Positions 7,950 to 16,116 of a stretch of DNA of 64,000 nucleotides are shown here, piece after piece. Origin of the DNA: Sinanaerobacter chloroacetimidivorans (GTDB lineage Bacteria > Bacillota > Clostridia > Peptostreptococcales > Anaerovoracaceae); contig NZ_JAGSND010000008.1 in the NCBI RefSeq assembly GCF_018128545.1, positions 62,001-126,000 of the forward strand. The letters run 5' to 3'. Numbering within the stretch: the first letter of the stretch is position 1; each line of letters begins with the position of its first letter. The notes below the pieces were generated by a model. That model was not told the DNA's origin. It did not search any database and worked only from the letters and a program-made list of their open reading frames with translations. The position numbers and the translations under genes were made by a program.

Positions 7950-8486
7950 ATGAAAAAAATTGCGGTTGTGTATCGTTCCAAATCCGGTTTTACAGAAAAA
8001 TATGCGAAATGGATTGCCGGATCTACTGGAGCCGACCTGATGGAAGGCAGTAAGATCAAGCCGGAAGATCTGGTGCCCTATGACATTATCGTCTATGGAG
8101 GAGGCCTTTATGTAGGCGGAATTTATGGTCTGAAATTAATTACCGATCATGACGAGCTGCTTCGGGATAAACATATCATTGTTTTTTGTCAGGGTGCTAC
8201 TCCGGTTCGGCCTGAAATAAGAGATGAGGTAAAAAAGAAAAACTTTACGTCTGAACAGCAGGAAAGGATCGCTTTTTATATGCTGCGAGGGGGCTTTGAT
8301 TATAAAAAATTAGGTCTGGTGGATAAAGTTTTGATGAACATTCTTAAATTCAAGTTAAAGAGAAAAGAAAAACCGTCAGCGGATGAAAGGGGGATGCTTG
8401 CAGCATATTCTCATCCTGTTGACTTTACCGATGAAAAAAATATACAGTCAATATTAAATACCATTGGAGATTATATTCGTGAATAA
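7950..8486 (+). CDS. Flavodoxin-domain protein (HemG/flavodoxin_5 type)
   Basis: 178 residues. The N-terminus V-V-Y-R-S-K-S-G-F-T-E-K-Y-A is an FMN phosphate-binding loop, and Y-G-G-G-L-Y-V-G-G-I follows as the second FMN contact. The fold matches flavodoxin-like proteins related to menaquinone-dependent protoporphyrinogen oxidase; no haem genes are nearby. AAAGGAG precedes the ATG. The 3' end overlaps the DUF368 gene by 8 bp, so the two are probably translated together. Confidence 0.7.
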   Translation: MKKIAVVYRSKSGFTEKYAKWIAGSTGADLMEGSKIKPEDLVPYDIIVYGGGLYVGGIYGLKLITDHDELLRDKHIIVFCQGATPVRPEIRDEVKKKNFTSEQQERIAFYMLRGGFDYKKLGLVDKVLMNILKFKLKRKEKPSADERGMLAAYSHPVDFTDEKNIQSILNTIGDYIRE

Positions 8487-9327
8487 GGGGAAAGATCCGG
8501 TTTTTATCAGATTTATAAAAGGATTTATTATAGGGGCATCCATGCTGGTTCCGGGAGCGAGCGGCGGTACTATGGCAGTGATTCTGGGAATCTATGATGA
8601 ATTGATCCATGCTGTCAGTTCTTTAGGCAGAAATCTAAAATTCAATGTAGTGATTCTTGGGCAATATGTTGCCGCAGGCATCCTGGGAATTGTATTGCTG
8701 TCAGGACCTATGCTGACGGCACTGAACTTGTGGAATAAGCCTATGATGTTTCTGTTTATGGGAGCGATTATTGCAAGTATTCCCCCTCTCTATAGAAGAG
8801 TAAGAGTATCAAGAATAAGGCCCGTTAATATCGCCGTATGCGGTATCGGAGCTCTGTTGGGTGTACTGACCATGCTGCTCCCCAAGGACTTATTTCAATT
8901 TAGTGAAGGCTTCCATTTGACGAATTTTCTAGCTCTTACTATGGCTGGGATCATTATTGCGGTGGCGCTGGTGCTGCCGGGAATCAGCGCCTCCTATATT
9001 CTGCTGATGCTGGGGATGTATGATATCACCTTACTGGCCATCAGGGAATGGAACCTGTCCTATCTGCTTCCTGTGGCACTCGGACTTATGGCCGGTACCT
9101 ATCTTTGCGCCGGCATATTGGAACGGGAGATGAAACGGCATCCTCAATTCACTTTCATGCTGATCATCGGATTTATGATCGGTTCTCTGATTGAAGTCTT
9201 CCCTGGGATTCCCGACAGAAATGAAATCATCCCATGTATCGCTACGTTTTTGCTGGGGTTCTTTGTTATCCTGTGGGTGGGAAGCACCGGTAAAAAAACC
9301 GGTAACAAATCAAAAAAGAGGAAATAA
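8479..9327 (+). CDS. DUF368 polytopic membrane protein, probable undecaprenyl-phosphate translocase
   Basis: About 282 residues with 8 or more hydrophobic segments. Signature sequences are G-A-S-M-L-V-P-G-A-S-G-G-T-M-A in the first membrane region and its internal echo V-L-P-G-I-S-A-S-Y. DUF368 proteins (PopT) have been shown to recycle undecaprenyl phosphate across the membrane for cell-wall synthesis. Assignment here rests on family membership. GTG at 8479 is preferred because GGAGA lies 8 nt upstream; TTG at 8464 is the alternative. The C-terminus is Lys-rich and cytoplasmic. Confidence 0.75.
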   Translation: MNKGKDPVFIRFIKGFIIGASMLVPGASGGTMAVILGIYDELIHAVSSLGRNLKFNVVILGQYVAAGILGIVLLSGPMLTALNLWNKPMMFLFMGAIIASIPPLYRRVRVSRIRPVNIAVCGIGALLGVLTMLLPKDLFQFSEGFHLTNFLALTMAGIIIAVALVLPGISASYILLMLGMYDITLLAIREWNLSYLLPVALGLMAGTYLCAGILEREMKRHPQFTFMLIIGFMIGSLIEVFPGIPDRNEIIPCIATFLLGFFVILWVGSTGKKTGNKSKKRK

Positions 9328-9546
9328 ACATATATCGACTGTCAGTATAGGATTAAAATTGCAGAACATCAGGAAGAGTTTGAATTGATTCACCGGTTAA
9401 ACTATAAGACCTTTGCGGAAGAAATCCCGCAGCATCCCTCAAATGGCAGACAACTTCTGGTCGATAAATTTCATCAGGAGAACACCTATATCATTGCTAT
9501 GGATGGAGATAAACTGGGTCTGAAGAAGCTAAAAGTCTTCGGTTAG
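9328..9546 (+). pseudogene. GNAT acetyltransferase remnant
   Basis: Directly after the DUF368 stop, in the same frame and without any start codon, the sequence encodes Y-R-I-K-I-A-E-H-Q-E-E-F-E-L-I-H-R, then E-E-I-P-Q-H and Y-I-I-A-M-D-G-D-K-L, the opening strand and helices of a GNAT acetyltransferase. After D-K-L the frame runs into seven to eight unrelated residues and a stop at 9544-9546, inside the 3' end of the convergent Rieske gene. The acetyl-CoA binding core is missing. This looks like the front end of a deleted gene. Confidence 0.6.
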
Positions 9547-11097
9547 CAATTTTCCTATTGTATTCACATCTTCTTCCATTGTCAGCGGCTTCACCGCAGG
9601 ACCCTCGATGACCTTTCCTTCGTATGTGAATCTGGATCCATGGCAGGGACAATCCCAGGTTCTTTCCGCATCATTCCAATTCAATTCACATCCCATATGA
9701 GTACAGGTGGTATTGACAACATACAGAATACCATCTTCGTCACGGTAGGCACCGGCTCTTTTTCCGTAAAGTTCAATGACCTTTCCTTCACCCGGCTGAA
9801 TATCCACGTCATCTTTCGGATTGGATTTTATTTTTCCGCCGATAAGTTTCTCTGCTACATTGAAATTTTCTACTACAAAATTGATAGCAGATGCCGCCAT
9901 GGTCTGCCTGGATGGATTATAGACATCCTTCCAAGGACTGTCGCCTTTTACAATGAGATCTCTTATCAGCATGGAAGAAGCCATACTGTTTGTCATTCCC
10001 CATTTTTTGAATCCTGTAATGATATATAGATTCGGCGTTTTCGATGTGAACTGGCCGACATAAGGCAGTCCGTCCAACGTCATGCAATCCTGAGTAGACC
10101 ATCGATAAGGCATGTTTTCTATGGTAAAGTAGGTGTTTGCATAGTCAATTAGGGCATGATAATGTTTTGTGGTATTTCCATCCTGCCCGCATTTGTGTTC
10201 GTCTCCTCCCACAAGGATTAATTCTCCGTTGTTATAGGGCTGACTCCGAAAAGATCGCGCCGGTTCTTCCACGTTGATATACATGCCTCCGGGGTATTTT
10301 TCCCTGGCTTGGATTCCGATGACATAGGACTTTTCCTGATAGATCCTGGTAAAATACATACCGTGCTTATTGTAGATGGGATAGTGAGTTGCTATAATCA
10401 CCTTTTCAGCCGTTACTTTTATGCCGTTTTCCGTTGTAAGGATGAAATTCTCACCCTCTTCAATATCGACAACTCTGGTATGCTCATGAATTTTACCCCC
10501 CAGTTTGACGTATTCTTCGGCCAGCGGGAAAACATATTTCAACGGATGAAATTGGGCCTGATCATCAAACCGGACGGCAGCCTTTACCGGAAATGGGAAT
10601 GGGAGCTCATCAACATAGGCAGCTTTTATTCCGAGACTGGAAGCGACGGAAACCTCCTCCATAACATCTCTGATGTTCTCGTCTCTTTGTGTATAGGCAA
10701 AAGCAGATTGCGGGATATAGTCGCAATCAATCTGCAGCTTATCGATGACTTTTTTTATTTCTTTTATCGCGGTTTCATTTGCATCCGCGTATTGCTGCGC
10801 CAGTTCCTGACTCATCTGATTTTTTATTTTATGATAAATCAATTCGTGCTGGGATGTTATCTTTGCCGTGGTATGGCCAGTGGTATTTCCGGCTATACGG
10901 CCGGCTTCCAGGATCATCGTATCCACGCCTGCCTGAGCCAGAAGATAGCCGCAGGTAATTCCGGCGATACCGCCGCCTATAATTACGGTTTGTATTTTTC
11001 GTTCTTCCTCAAGTTTAGGATAATTGTCGCCGTCTGCCGATGCTAACCAATAGGATTCGGGTAAACTTTTAAAATTTTTGATTTCTTCTAATTTCAT
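9529..11097 (-). CDS. FAD-dependent oxidoreductase with C-terminal Rieske domain
   Basis: 522 residues. A DAO-type FAD domain begins with V-I-I-G-G-G-I-A-G-I-T-C-G near residue 38. The C-terminal Rieske [2Fe-2S] domain carries C465-T-H467 and C483-P-C-H486. The layout equals that of B. subtilis YhfW-type proteins. The substrate is unknown; the Rieske centre should pass electrons to or from the flavin. No signal peptide is seen. GGGAGA precedes the ATG. It is transcribed alone. Confidence 0.85.
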   Translation of the reverse strand: MKLEEIKNFKSLPESYWLASADGDNYPKLEEERKIQTVIIGGGIAGITCGYLLAQAGVDTMILEAGRIAGNTTGHTTAKITSQHELIYHKIKNQMSQELAQQYADANETAIKEIKKVIDKLQIDCDYIPQSAFAYTQRDENIRDVMEEVSVASSLGIKAAYVDELPFPFPVKAAVRFDDQAQFHPLKYVFPLAEEYVKLGGKIHEHTRVVDIEEGENFILTTENGIKVTAEKVIIATHYPIYNKHGMYFTRIYQEKSYVIGIQAREKYPGGMYINVEEPARSFRSQPYNNGELILVGGDEHKCGQDGNTTKHYHALIDYANTYFTIENMPYRWSTQDCMTLDGLPYVGQFTSKTPNLYIITGFKKWGMTNSMASSMLIRDLIVKGDSPWKDVYNPSRQTMAASAINFVVENFNVAEKLIGGKIKSNPKDDVDIQPGEGKVIELYGKRAGAYRDEDGILYVVNTTCTHMGCELNWNDAERTWDCPCHGSRFTYEGKVIEGPAVKPLTMEEDVNTIGKLLTEDF

Positions 11098-11310
11098 TTT
11101 ATTTCTCCCAATCTTTACGAAATAAGATATCTATGAACGCAAGCCAATGAGATGCAGCGTTTCACGATTTATGGTATAATATATTCTCTACATTTACAGG
11201 AACTTTATCCGGAAAATTTTTCAATTTTTAGGCTGAGATGCTATTGAAAATTGATTTCGGAATAAATCCTAGGTAGAATATTTTTAAAAATACATTAAAA
11301 TTTTATTTCG

Positions 11311-11339
11311 ACCCCAATTTTTATTTTATGCTCCTCGAA
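11311..11339 (+). promoter_or_regulatory. Putative SigI autoregulatory promoter
   Basis: ACCCCAA at 11311-11317 and CGAA at 11336-11339 match the two elements described for SigI-type promoters (a CCCC-containing -35 and a CGAA -10). The distance to sigI (ATG 11365) fits a promoter that SigI uses for itself. An extended -10 (TGGTATAAT, 11172-11180) further upstream could supply basal SigA transcription. Confidence 0.55.
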
Positions 11340-11364
11340 TGTTATATTATGAGGTAAGTTGTCG

Positions 11365-12078
11365 ATGAGAGAAATTGATCAAAATGCAATAAAAGCACAA
11401 AGCGATGCGGCTTATTTAGAAATATTTATAAAAGAATATGAAGTTTTTATATTACATACGGCACATAAGAGTGCAGGCAAATATATCACAAAAAGAGATG
11501 ATCAGTGGGCTGTTGCCTTATCTGCTTTTCACGAAGCAATTCTATCCTATGATATGGACAAAGGAGCCTTCTTATCCTTCGCCGAAATCGTTATAAAAAG
11601 AAGGCTCTATGATGATAAGAGAAAGCAGCTTCGTCATTCCAATGAAATCTTTATTGATTCTTACTCCTTGGAAAATGATATGGATGTTGATGATATTTCC
11701 ATAAAGCAGGAAGTGATGGCGAAAACCACCATGGTGCAGCAGGACATAGCGAAACTGGAAATCGAAGCGATCTCCGATATCTTAAAAGAATATGGATTTT
11801 CTTTTTCCGATTTGGCACAGGTTTCGCCAAAAGCTGCAAAAACAAAGAAAATATGCGCCCAGGCAATCATCTACCTGATAGACCATCCGGTATTATTCCA
11901 TGAAATGAAACAAAATAAGACAATTCCGCTGAAAGTTCTTGAAAAAAATGGCGGGCTACCCCGAAAAGTTCTGGAAAGGCATAGAAAGTATATTATAGCA
12001 GGGACAGAAATTATCTCCGGAGATTATCCAGTCCTCGCAGAATACTTAAGCTATGTTAGGAAGGAGCTGAAAAAGTGA
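11365..12078 (+). CDS. sigI: RNA polymerase sigma factor SigI
   Basis: About 237 residues. The N-terminal region contains the sigma-70 region 2-like stretch D-D-Q-W-A-V-A-L-S-A-F-H-E-A-I...Y-D-M-D-K-G-A-F-L-S-F-A, typical of SigI. The C-terminal region has the SigI DNA-binding helix S-P-K-A-A-K-T-K-K...G-G-L-P-R-K-V-L-E-R-H-R-K-Y-I-I-A. SigI responds to heat or, in cellulolytic clostridia, to extracellular polysaccharide through RsgI. It overlaps rsgI by 4 bp. TTG at 11359 is an alternative start; ATG 11365 follows a GAGGT site. Confidence 0.88.
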   Translation: MREIDQNAIKAQSDAAYLEIFIKEYEVFILHTAHKSAGKYITKRDDQWAVALSAFHEAILSYDMDKGAFLSFAEIVIKRRLYDDKRKQLRHSNEIFIDSYSLENDMDVDDISIKQEVMAKTTMVQQDIAKLEIEAISDILKEYGFSFSDLAQVSPKAAKTKKICAQAIIYLIDHPVLFHEMKQNKTIPLKVLEKNGGLPRKVLERHRKYIIAGTEIISGDYPVLAEYLSYVRKELKK

Positions 12079-13097
12079 AAGGGATAATTGTTGAAGCCAG
12101 TAAAATAGATGCTGTTGTTCTTCTTGAAGATGGAACCTTCCAGAAGGTAAAAAATAATCGTTATGAGGTAGGTCAGCAAATCACTCTCGAACTGCGAAAA
12201 AAGGTCTCCAGATTTATGGCTGGTGCCGCCAGCTTTGCCGCAGCAGTAGCCGTGTTTACCATAGGAACCTTTGCCTATTTTACGCCGACGGACTATGTCA
12301 GCCTTGATGTCAACCCATCCATAGAATATTCTCTGAACCGGTTTGACAGAATCCTGAAAGCAGAAGCTGTTAATGATGACGGAGAAAAGATTCTTTCCCA
12401 ACTGGAAGTGAAACATATGACTGTTGAGAAAGGCGTAAAAAAGACCATTGATCTTCTCATTGAGGAGGGGTATCTGACGGATGATGAAAACAGCGGTGTG
12501 GTCATTACCACTTCGAATTCCGATATGGATGAGGCGGAGAAGCTGGCAGAAGAACTGAAGGAAAAAATTCAGGGATATCTTGACGACAAAGCGGATATCC
12601 ATGCAACCATAGAAGCAGAAGCAGTAGGAAAGGCCAGAGTGCAGGAAGCAAAAGCCTTAGGGGTAACACCGGGTAAATTGAATCTGGTTGAAAAGTTAAA
12701 GGCCTCTGCGGAAGGCCAGTCAGAAATCGATATGGATGAGTGGCTGACAAAATCGGTCAAGGATATCAATAAAGCAATTAAAGAGAATAAAATCAAAAAT
12801 AAAGACCTGAAAGATGATCCTGAAGGGATTGAAGATCAGGAAAATACAGTTGATCAGCCTGGGAAAAGCCAGGAGACGAATGCTCGAATCAAAGACAGAA
12901 ACACGGAAAAATCTTCGCTAAAAGATGAGCCCTCTTTAGAAAATGAGGAGTCTGATACGGATACGGAGGATGATTCCGATAAAGATAAACTCGAAGAAAA
13001 AAAAATGAAAGAATTTGAAAAAGTAGAAAATGAAAACCGGCAAACAAACAAACCGGAAAAGGAAAAGCAGAATTCCGGCAAGTCGGATAAAAATTAG
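12075..13097 (+). CDS. rsgI: Anti-sigma factor RsgI
   Basis: 340 residues. The N-terminal ~45 residues form the RsgI sigma-binding domain. One membrane segment follows (about residues 48-70), then an external domain starting Y-V-S-L-D-V-N80-P81-S-I-E-Y, the conserved Asn-Pro site at which RsgI proteins cleave themselves. Residues 250-340 are highly charged and low-complexity, rich in Asp, Glu and Lys. No carbohydrate-binding module is attached, unlike in Clostridium thermocellum, so a general envelope signal is more likely. Translationally coupled to sigI. Confidence 0.88.
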   Translation: MKGIIVEASKIDAVVLLEDGTFQKVKNNRYEVGQQITLELRKKVSRFMAGAASFAAAVAVFTIGTFAYFTPTDYVSLDVNPSIEYSLNRFDRILKAEAVNDDGEKILSQLEVKHMTVEKGVKKTIDLLIEEGYLTDDENSGVVITTSNSDMDEAEKLAEELKEKIQGYLDDKADIHATIEAEAVGKARVQEAKALGVTPGKLNLVEKLKASAEGQSEIDMDEWLTKSVKDINKAIKENKIKNKDLKDDPEGIEDQENTVDQPGKSQETNARIKDRNTEKSSLKDEPSLENEESDTDTEDDSDKDKLEEKKMKEFEKVENENRQTNKPEKEKQNSGKSDKN

Positions 13098-13137
13098 ACA
13101 CTTCACACAATTTTATACACACACACACAATGAAAAG

Positions 13138-13165
13138 AACGCCTTTATAGGTGTTTTTTTCATTT
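13138..13165 (+). terminator. Terminator of sigI-rsgI
   Basis: AACGCC and GGTGTT form a short stem with one G-U pair, followed by seven T residues. An (AC)6 microsatellite lies just before it at 13117-13128. Confidence 0.65.
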
Positions 13166-13292
13166 TTGCATATGCAATCGGCTTGGCACTTTCCTGCTGG
13201 AAGTAAAAATTTTGTTTAAAAGAGCATGAAACTGGGAATTAGTATATTGTAAAGATTCTGAATATTGTTCGGAAAATGGAATGCAGTACCAC

Positions 13293-13358
13293 TTGAAATA
13301 CATAAAATAATCTATATAATATTACTAGGAATTAACGTTTATCTCCTGCAGAGATAAA
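13293..13358 (+). promoter_or_regulatory. Promoter and leader palindrome of the ferritin-like gene
   Basis: TTGAAA (13293-13298) and TATAAT (13315-13320) are 16 bp apart. A perfect palindrome with 8-bp arms, TTTATCTC and GAGATAAA (13338-13345, 13351-13358), sits just upstream of the ribosome site and could be an operator or a leader hairpin. Confidence 0.55.
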
Positions 13359-13380
13359 TAAAGAGGAGGGGTATCCTGTT

Positions 13381-13860
13381 ATGACCGGATTGGATTTTGC
13401 AATTAAAATGGAGCTTGACGGAGAAAAGTATTATCTGGAGCAAGCTGAAAAAAATCAATCGAATCGTCTCAATACCGTGTTTAAAATGTTGGCAGCCGAA
13501 GAAAAAAATCATGCGGAGCTGCTGAAAAATAAAGCGGAGAATTTACCCTATGTGTTATACAATACCTACTCCGAATATAAAAATTTATTTCAGGAAGTGG
13601 GCGATTATCAAAACATTATCAAAGACATCCCAGACGCTTTAGATCTTTACCAAAAATCTTTGAAAATGGAGAAAGAAAGTATTGCTCTCTACCGTGATTT
13701 TTTAGCAAAGGCATCGGATGACAACGACAAAGAACTGTTTCAATATATCATTGAGCAGGAAGAAGATCATGTGGCTTTGCTGGACAATTTGACAGAACTT
13801 CTGAATCGTCCCAATGATTGGGTGGAATCTGCGGAATTCGGTCTCAGAACTGAGTATTGA
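13381..13860 (+). CDS. Ferritin-like/rubrerythrin-type diiron protein
   Basis: 159 residues, almost all helical. Diiron ligand patterns appear twice: E...E-E-K-N-H early and E-K-E-S-I...E-Q-E-E-D-H late, as expected for a four-helix bundle of the rubrerythrin superfamily. The rubredoxin-like C-X2-C tail of classical rubrerythrin is missing, so reducing equivalents must come from another protein. A role in peroxide or iron handling is likely. A GAGGAGGGG site precedes the ATG. Single-gene unit directly before the EET operon. Confidence 0.75.
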   Translation: MTGLDFAIKMELDGEKYYLEQAEKNQSNRLNTVFKMLAAEEKNHAELLKNKAENLPYVLYNTYSEYKNLFQEVGDYQNIIKDIPDALDLYQKSLKMEKESIALYRDFLAKASDDNDKELFQYIIEQEEDHVALLDNLTELLNRPNDWVESAEFGLRTEY

Positions 13861-13950
13861 TTCAAAGTTGCAGGATGCAACGGACAATTTAAAATATAAA
13901 TAATATAATCGATAAGTTCATGATTAAACCCAGATTACGGGGGTATATTA

Positions 13951-13982
13951 ATAACGCCGGAATATTCTTCGGCGGTATTTAT
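13951..13982 (+). terminator. Weak hairpin after the ferritin-like gene
   Basis: ATAACGCCG pairs with CGGCGGTAT around AATATTCTT with one mismatch and is followed by TTTATATG. Possible terminator. Confidence 0.45.
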
Positions 13983-13994
13983 ATGTGCTTTTAT

Positions 13995-14023
13995 ATGTTA
14001 AATTCCTAACAATATTGTTGACA
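13995..14023 (+). promoter_or_regulatory. Rex-like box and -35 upstream of the EET operon
   Basis: ATGTTAAATTCCTAACAA (13995-14012) matches 12 of 14 defined positions of the clostridial Rex site TTGTTAA-N4-TTAACAA. It abuts a second palindrome, AACAATATTGTT (14009-14020), and a TTGACA at 14018-14023. No good -10 lies 17 bp downstream. AATATTGTT recurs at 14052-14060. Rex would tie the operon to the NADH/NAD+ ratio. Confidence 0.5.
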
Positions 14024-14088
14024 AAGGACTCTTTATTATGCAGTTCTAGATAATATTGTTCAAAAAAAGAGAAACAAAGGAGAGTAAA

Positions 14089-16116
14089 ATGGAAAAGAAA
14101 ATCGTAATAGTTGGAGCGGGGTATTCCGGTATACTGACCGCGAAAAAACTGGCAAAGAAATTTAAGCGTAATAACGAAGTTTCTATAACGATTATAGATA
14201 AAAACCCTTTCCATACTATGCTCACTGAGCTGCATGAAGTTGCCGCAAACCGTGTAGACGAAGACAGCATCAAGATCAGTCTGGATAAAGTATTTGCAGG
14301 CAGAAAAGTGGATGTGAAGCTGGATACCATAAACCGGATCAATTTTGAGCAAAAATTGGTGCTCGGCAATACAGAGACCTATGCTTATGATTATCTCGTA
14401 CTTTCGGCAGGGTCAAAACCCACATTCTTTGGCACTCCCGGTGCCGAGGAATATACCTTCAAGCTGTGGTCCTATGATGATGCCGTAATTTTAAAGGATC
14501 ACATACACAATATGTTCCGTAAAGCAGCCAGCGAAACAGACAGGGAAGAGAAGAAAAAATTATTGACTTTCTATGTAGTAGGAGCAGGGTTTACCGGAGC
14601 GGAAATGGCTGGCGAACTGGCAGAATATGCTCCTATTTTGTGTGAAAAATTCGAAATTGATAAAAATGATGTTACGATCTGCAACGTAGACGTATTAAAC
14701 CGAACCATCCCGAATCTGCCTGAAAAGTTGTCGGATAAGGTGGAACGCCGTATGAAGAAAATGGGCATCAGGATCATGCTGAATACCGGTGTTGTTGCGG
14801 TGGGAGAAGATTTTGTCGAGACAAAACAGAACGATATCGTAACAAGAGAAGCCACAAGGACGGTTATTTGGGCTGCAGGGATAGAAAGTGCCGATATCGC
14901 TGCAGAAGCTGCCAAAACGTTGTCTTCTGCAGGGAGAGGCAGAATTAAACAGGATTCTTATTTGCGCTCGGTGGATAACGAGGAAGTATACGTTGTCGGT
15001 GACAACATGTTTTATATTCCTGAGGGAGAAGAAAGACCGGTTCCTCAAATCGTTGAAAACTGTGAACATAGTGCCGCAACAGCGGCAAACAATATCGCCT
15101 GTGCCATTACCGGACAGGGGAAGATGGAGGAGTATAAACCTTCCTTCCATGGATTTATGGTTTGCATCGGCGGACGATACGGAGTAGCCAGAGTGGGCTT
15201 ACCCAACTTTATGTTGAATCTTCCTTCTTTCCTGGCGATGTTTTCCAAGCATTTTATCAATATCATTTATTTTGTTCAGGTTTTGGGATGGAATAAAGTT
15301 TTCAGCTATATGAGGCATGAATTCTTTACTATCAGAAATTGCAGAAGCTTTGTCGGAGGCCATTTTTCCAACAGAACCCCAAGCTTTTTACTGGTGCCTT
15401 TAAGAGTTTGGCTGGGAGCGGTCTGGCTCTTTGAAGGAATTATGAAGATTGTCGAGGGCTGGCTTACCGATGCAAAACTGACTGGTTTCTTTGGCGGTGC
15501 CACTGCATGGTTTAACAGTATTGTCAACGGTGCGGATGGTACCTCAGGCGCAACGGGTGAGGCAGCTGCCCAAACCGCAAAAGTAGTGGCGGATGCGGTA
15601 ACAGCAGCTACAGGTGAGGCTGCAGGCGGAGGCGCTGCGGGCACCGGTGAAGCTGCTGCCCAGCTGGGTCATGTGATTTTCAATTTTGATTTCCTTGGAC
15701 TTTTCCAGGCTATCTTCGTATGCGGTAAGGAATTCGCCGAAGCGACCATCAGTGATTATGCCTTTAAGCTGGATATACCGCTGATGAACTGGTTTGTGGA
15801 TACTTTTGTTCTTGCAAGTGATCCGGTACAGGTTGCTATGCAGACATTTATCGTTGTAGCGGAAATCCTGATCGGCCTTGCGCTGATCGGCGGCCTGTTT
15901 ACAACACCTGCGGCGGCCCTTTCTTTGATCCTTCAGTTCATGTTTGTTGCTACAACAGGACTTTATCTGGGAACTTTCTGGATGATCTTTGCAGGAATTG
16001 CCGTACTGATCGGTGCGGGCAGAACTTTCGGATTGGATTATTATGCAATGCCGGCTTTGAAAAAACAGTGGAAGAAATTATCTTTTGTAAGAAAGTTGTA
16101 TATTTATCATGATTAA
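14089..16116 (+). CDS. ndh2: Type II NADH dehydrogenase of the EET pathway with C-terminal DoxX-like membrane domain
   Basis: 675 residues. Residues 1-400 form a type II NADH:quinone oxidoreductase: FAD loop V-G-A-G-Y-S-G-I and NADH loop V-V-G-A-G-F-T-G-A-E. The rest is a membrane domain with DoxX-like helices. Between the first two of these helices lies an Ala/Gly-rich insert, about residues 475-525, containing D483-G-T-S-G-A-T489 and two near-copies of T-G-E-A-A-A-Q. It should pass electrons from NADH to demethylmenaquinone at the membrane. The ATG at 14089 follows AAAGGAGAG. The 3' end overlaps the prenyl synthase gene by 8 bp. Confidence 0.85.
   Translation: MEKKIVIVGAGYSGILTAKKLAKKFKRNNEVSITIIDKNPFHTMLTELHEVAANRVDEDSIKISLDKVFAGRKVDVKLDTINRINFEQKLVLGNTETYAYDYLVLSAGSKPTFFGTPGAEEYTFKLWSYDDAVILKDHIHNMFRKAASETDREEKKKLLTFYVVGAGFTGAEMAGELAEYAPILCEKFEIDKNDVTICNVDVLNRTIPNLPEKLSDKVERRMKKMGIRIMLNTGVVAVGEDFVETKQNDIVTREATRTVIWAAGIESADIAAEAAKTLSSAGRGRIKQDSYLRSVDNEEVYVVGDNMFYIPEGEERPVPQIVENCEHSAATAANNIACAITGQGKMEEYKPSFHGFMVCIGGRYGVARVGLPNFMLNLPSFLAMFSKHFINIIYFVQVLGWNKVFSYMRHEFFTIRNCRSFVGGHFSNRTPSFLLVPLRVWLGAVWLFEGIMKIVEGWLTDAKLTGFFGGATAWFNSIVNGADGTSGATGEAAAQTAKVVADAVTAATGEAAGGGAAGTGEAAAQLGHVIFNFDFLGLFQAIFVCGKEFAEATISDYAFKLDIPLMNWFVDTFVLASDPVQVAMQTFIVVAEILIGLALIGGLFTTPAAALSLILQFMFVATTGLYLGTFWMIFAGIAVLIGAGRTFGLDYYAMPALKKQWKKLSFVRKLYIYHD

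Noticed and set aside
10309..11046. 245-codon plus-strand open frame
   Set aside because: It is antisense to the Rieske-FAD oxidoreductase and has no recognisable domain.
13117..13128. (AC)6 microsatellite as a phase-variation switch
   Set aside because: It lies between a stop codon and a terminator and cannot change a reading frame or promoter spacing.
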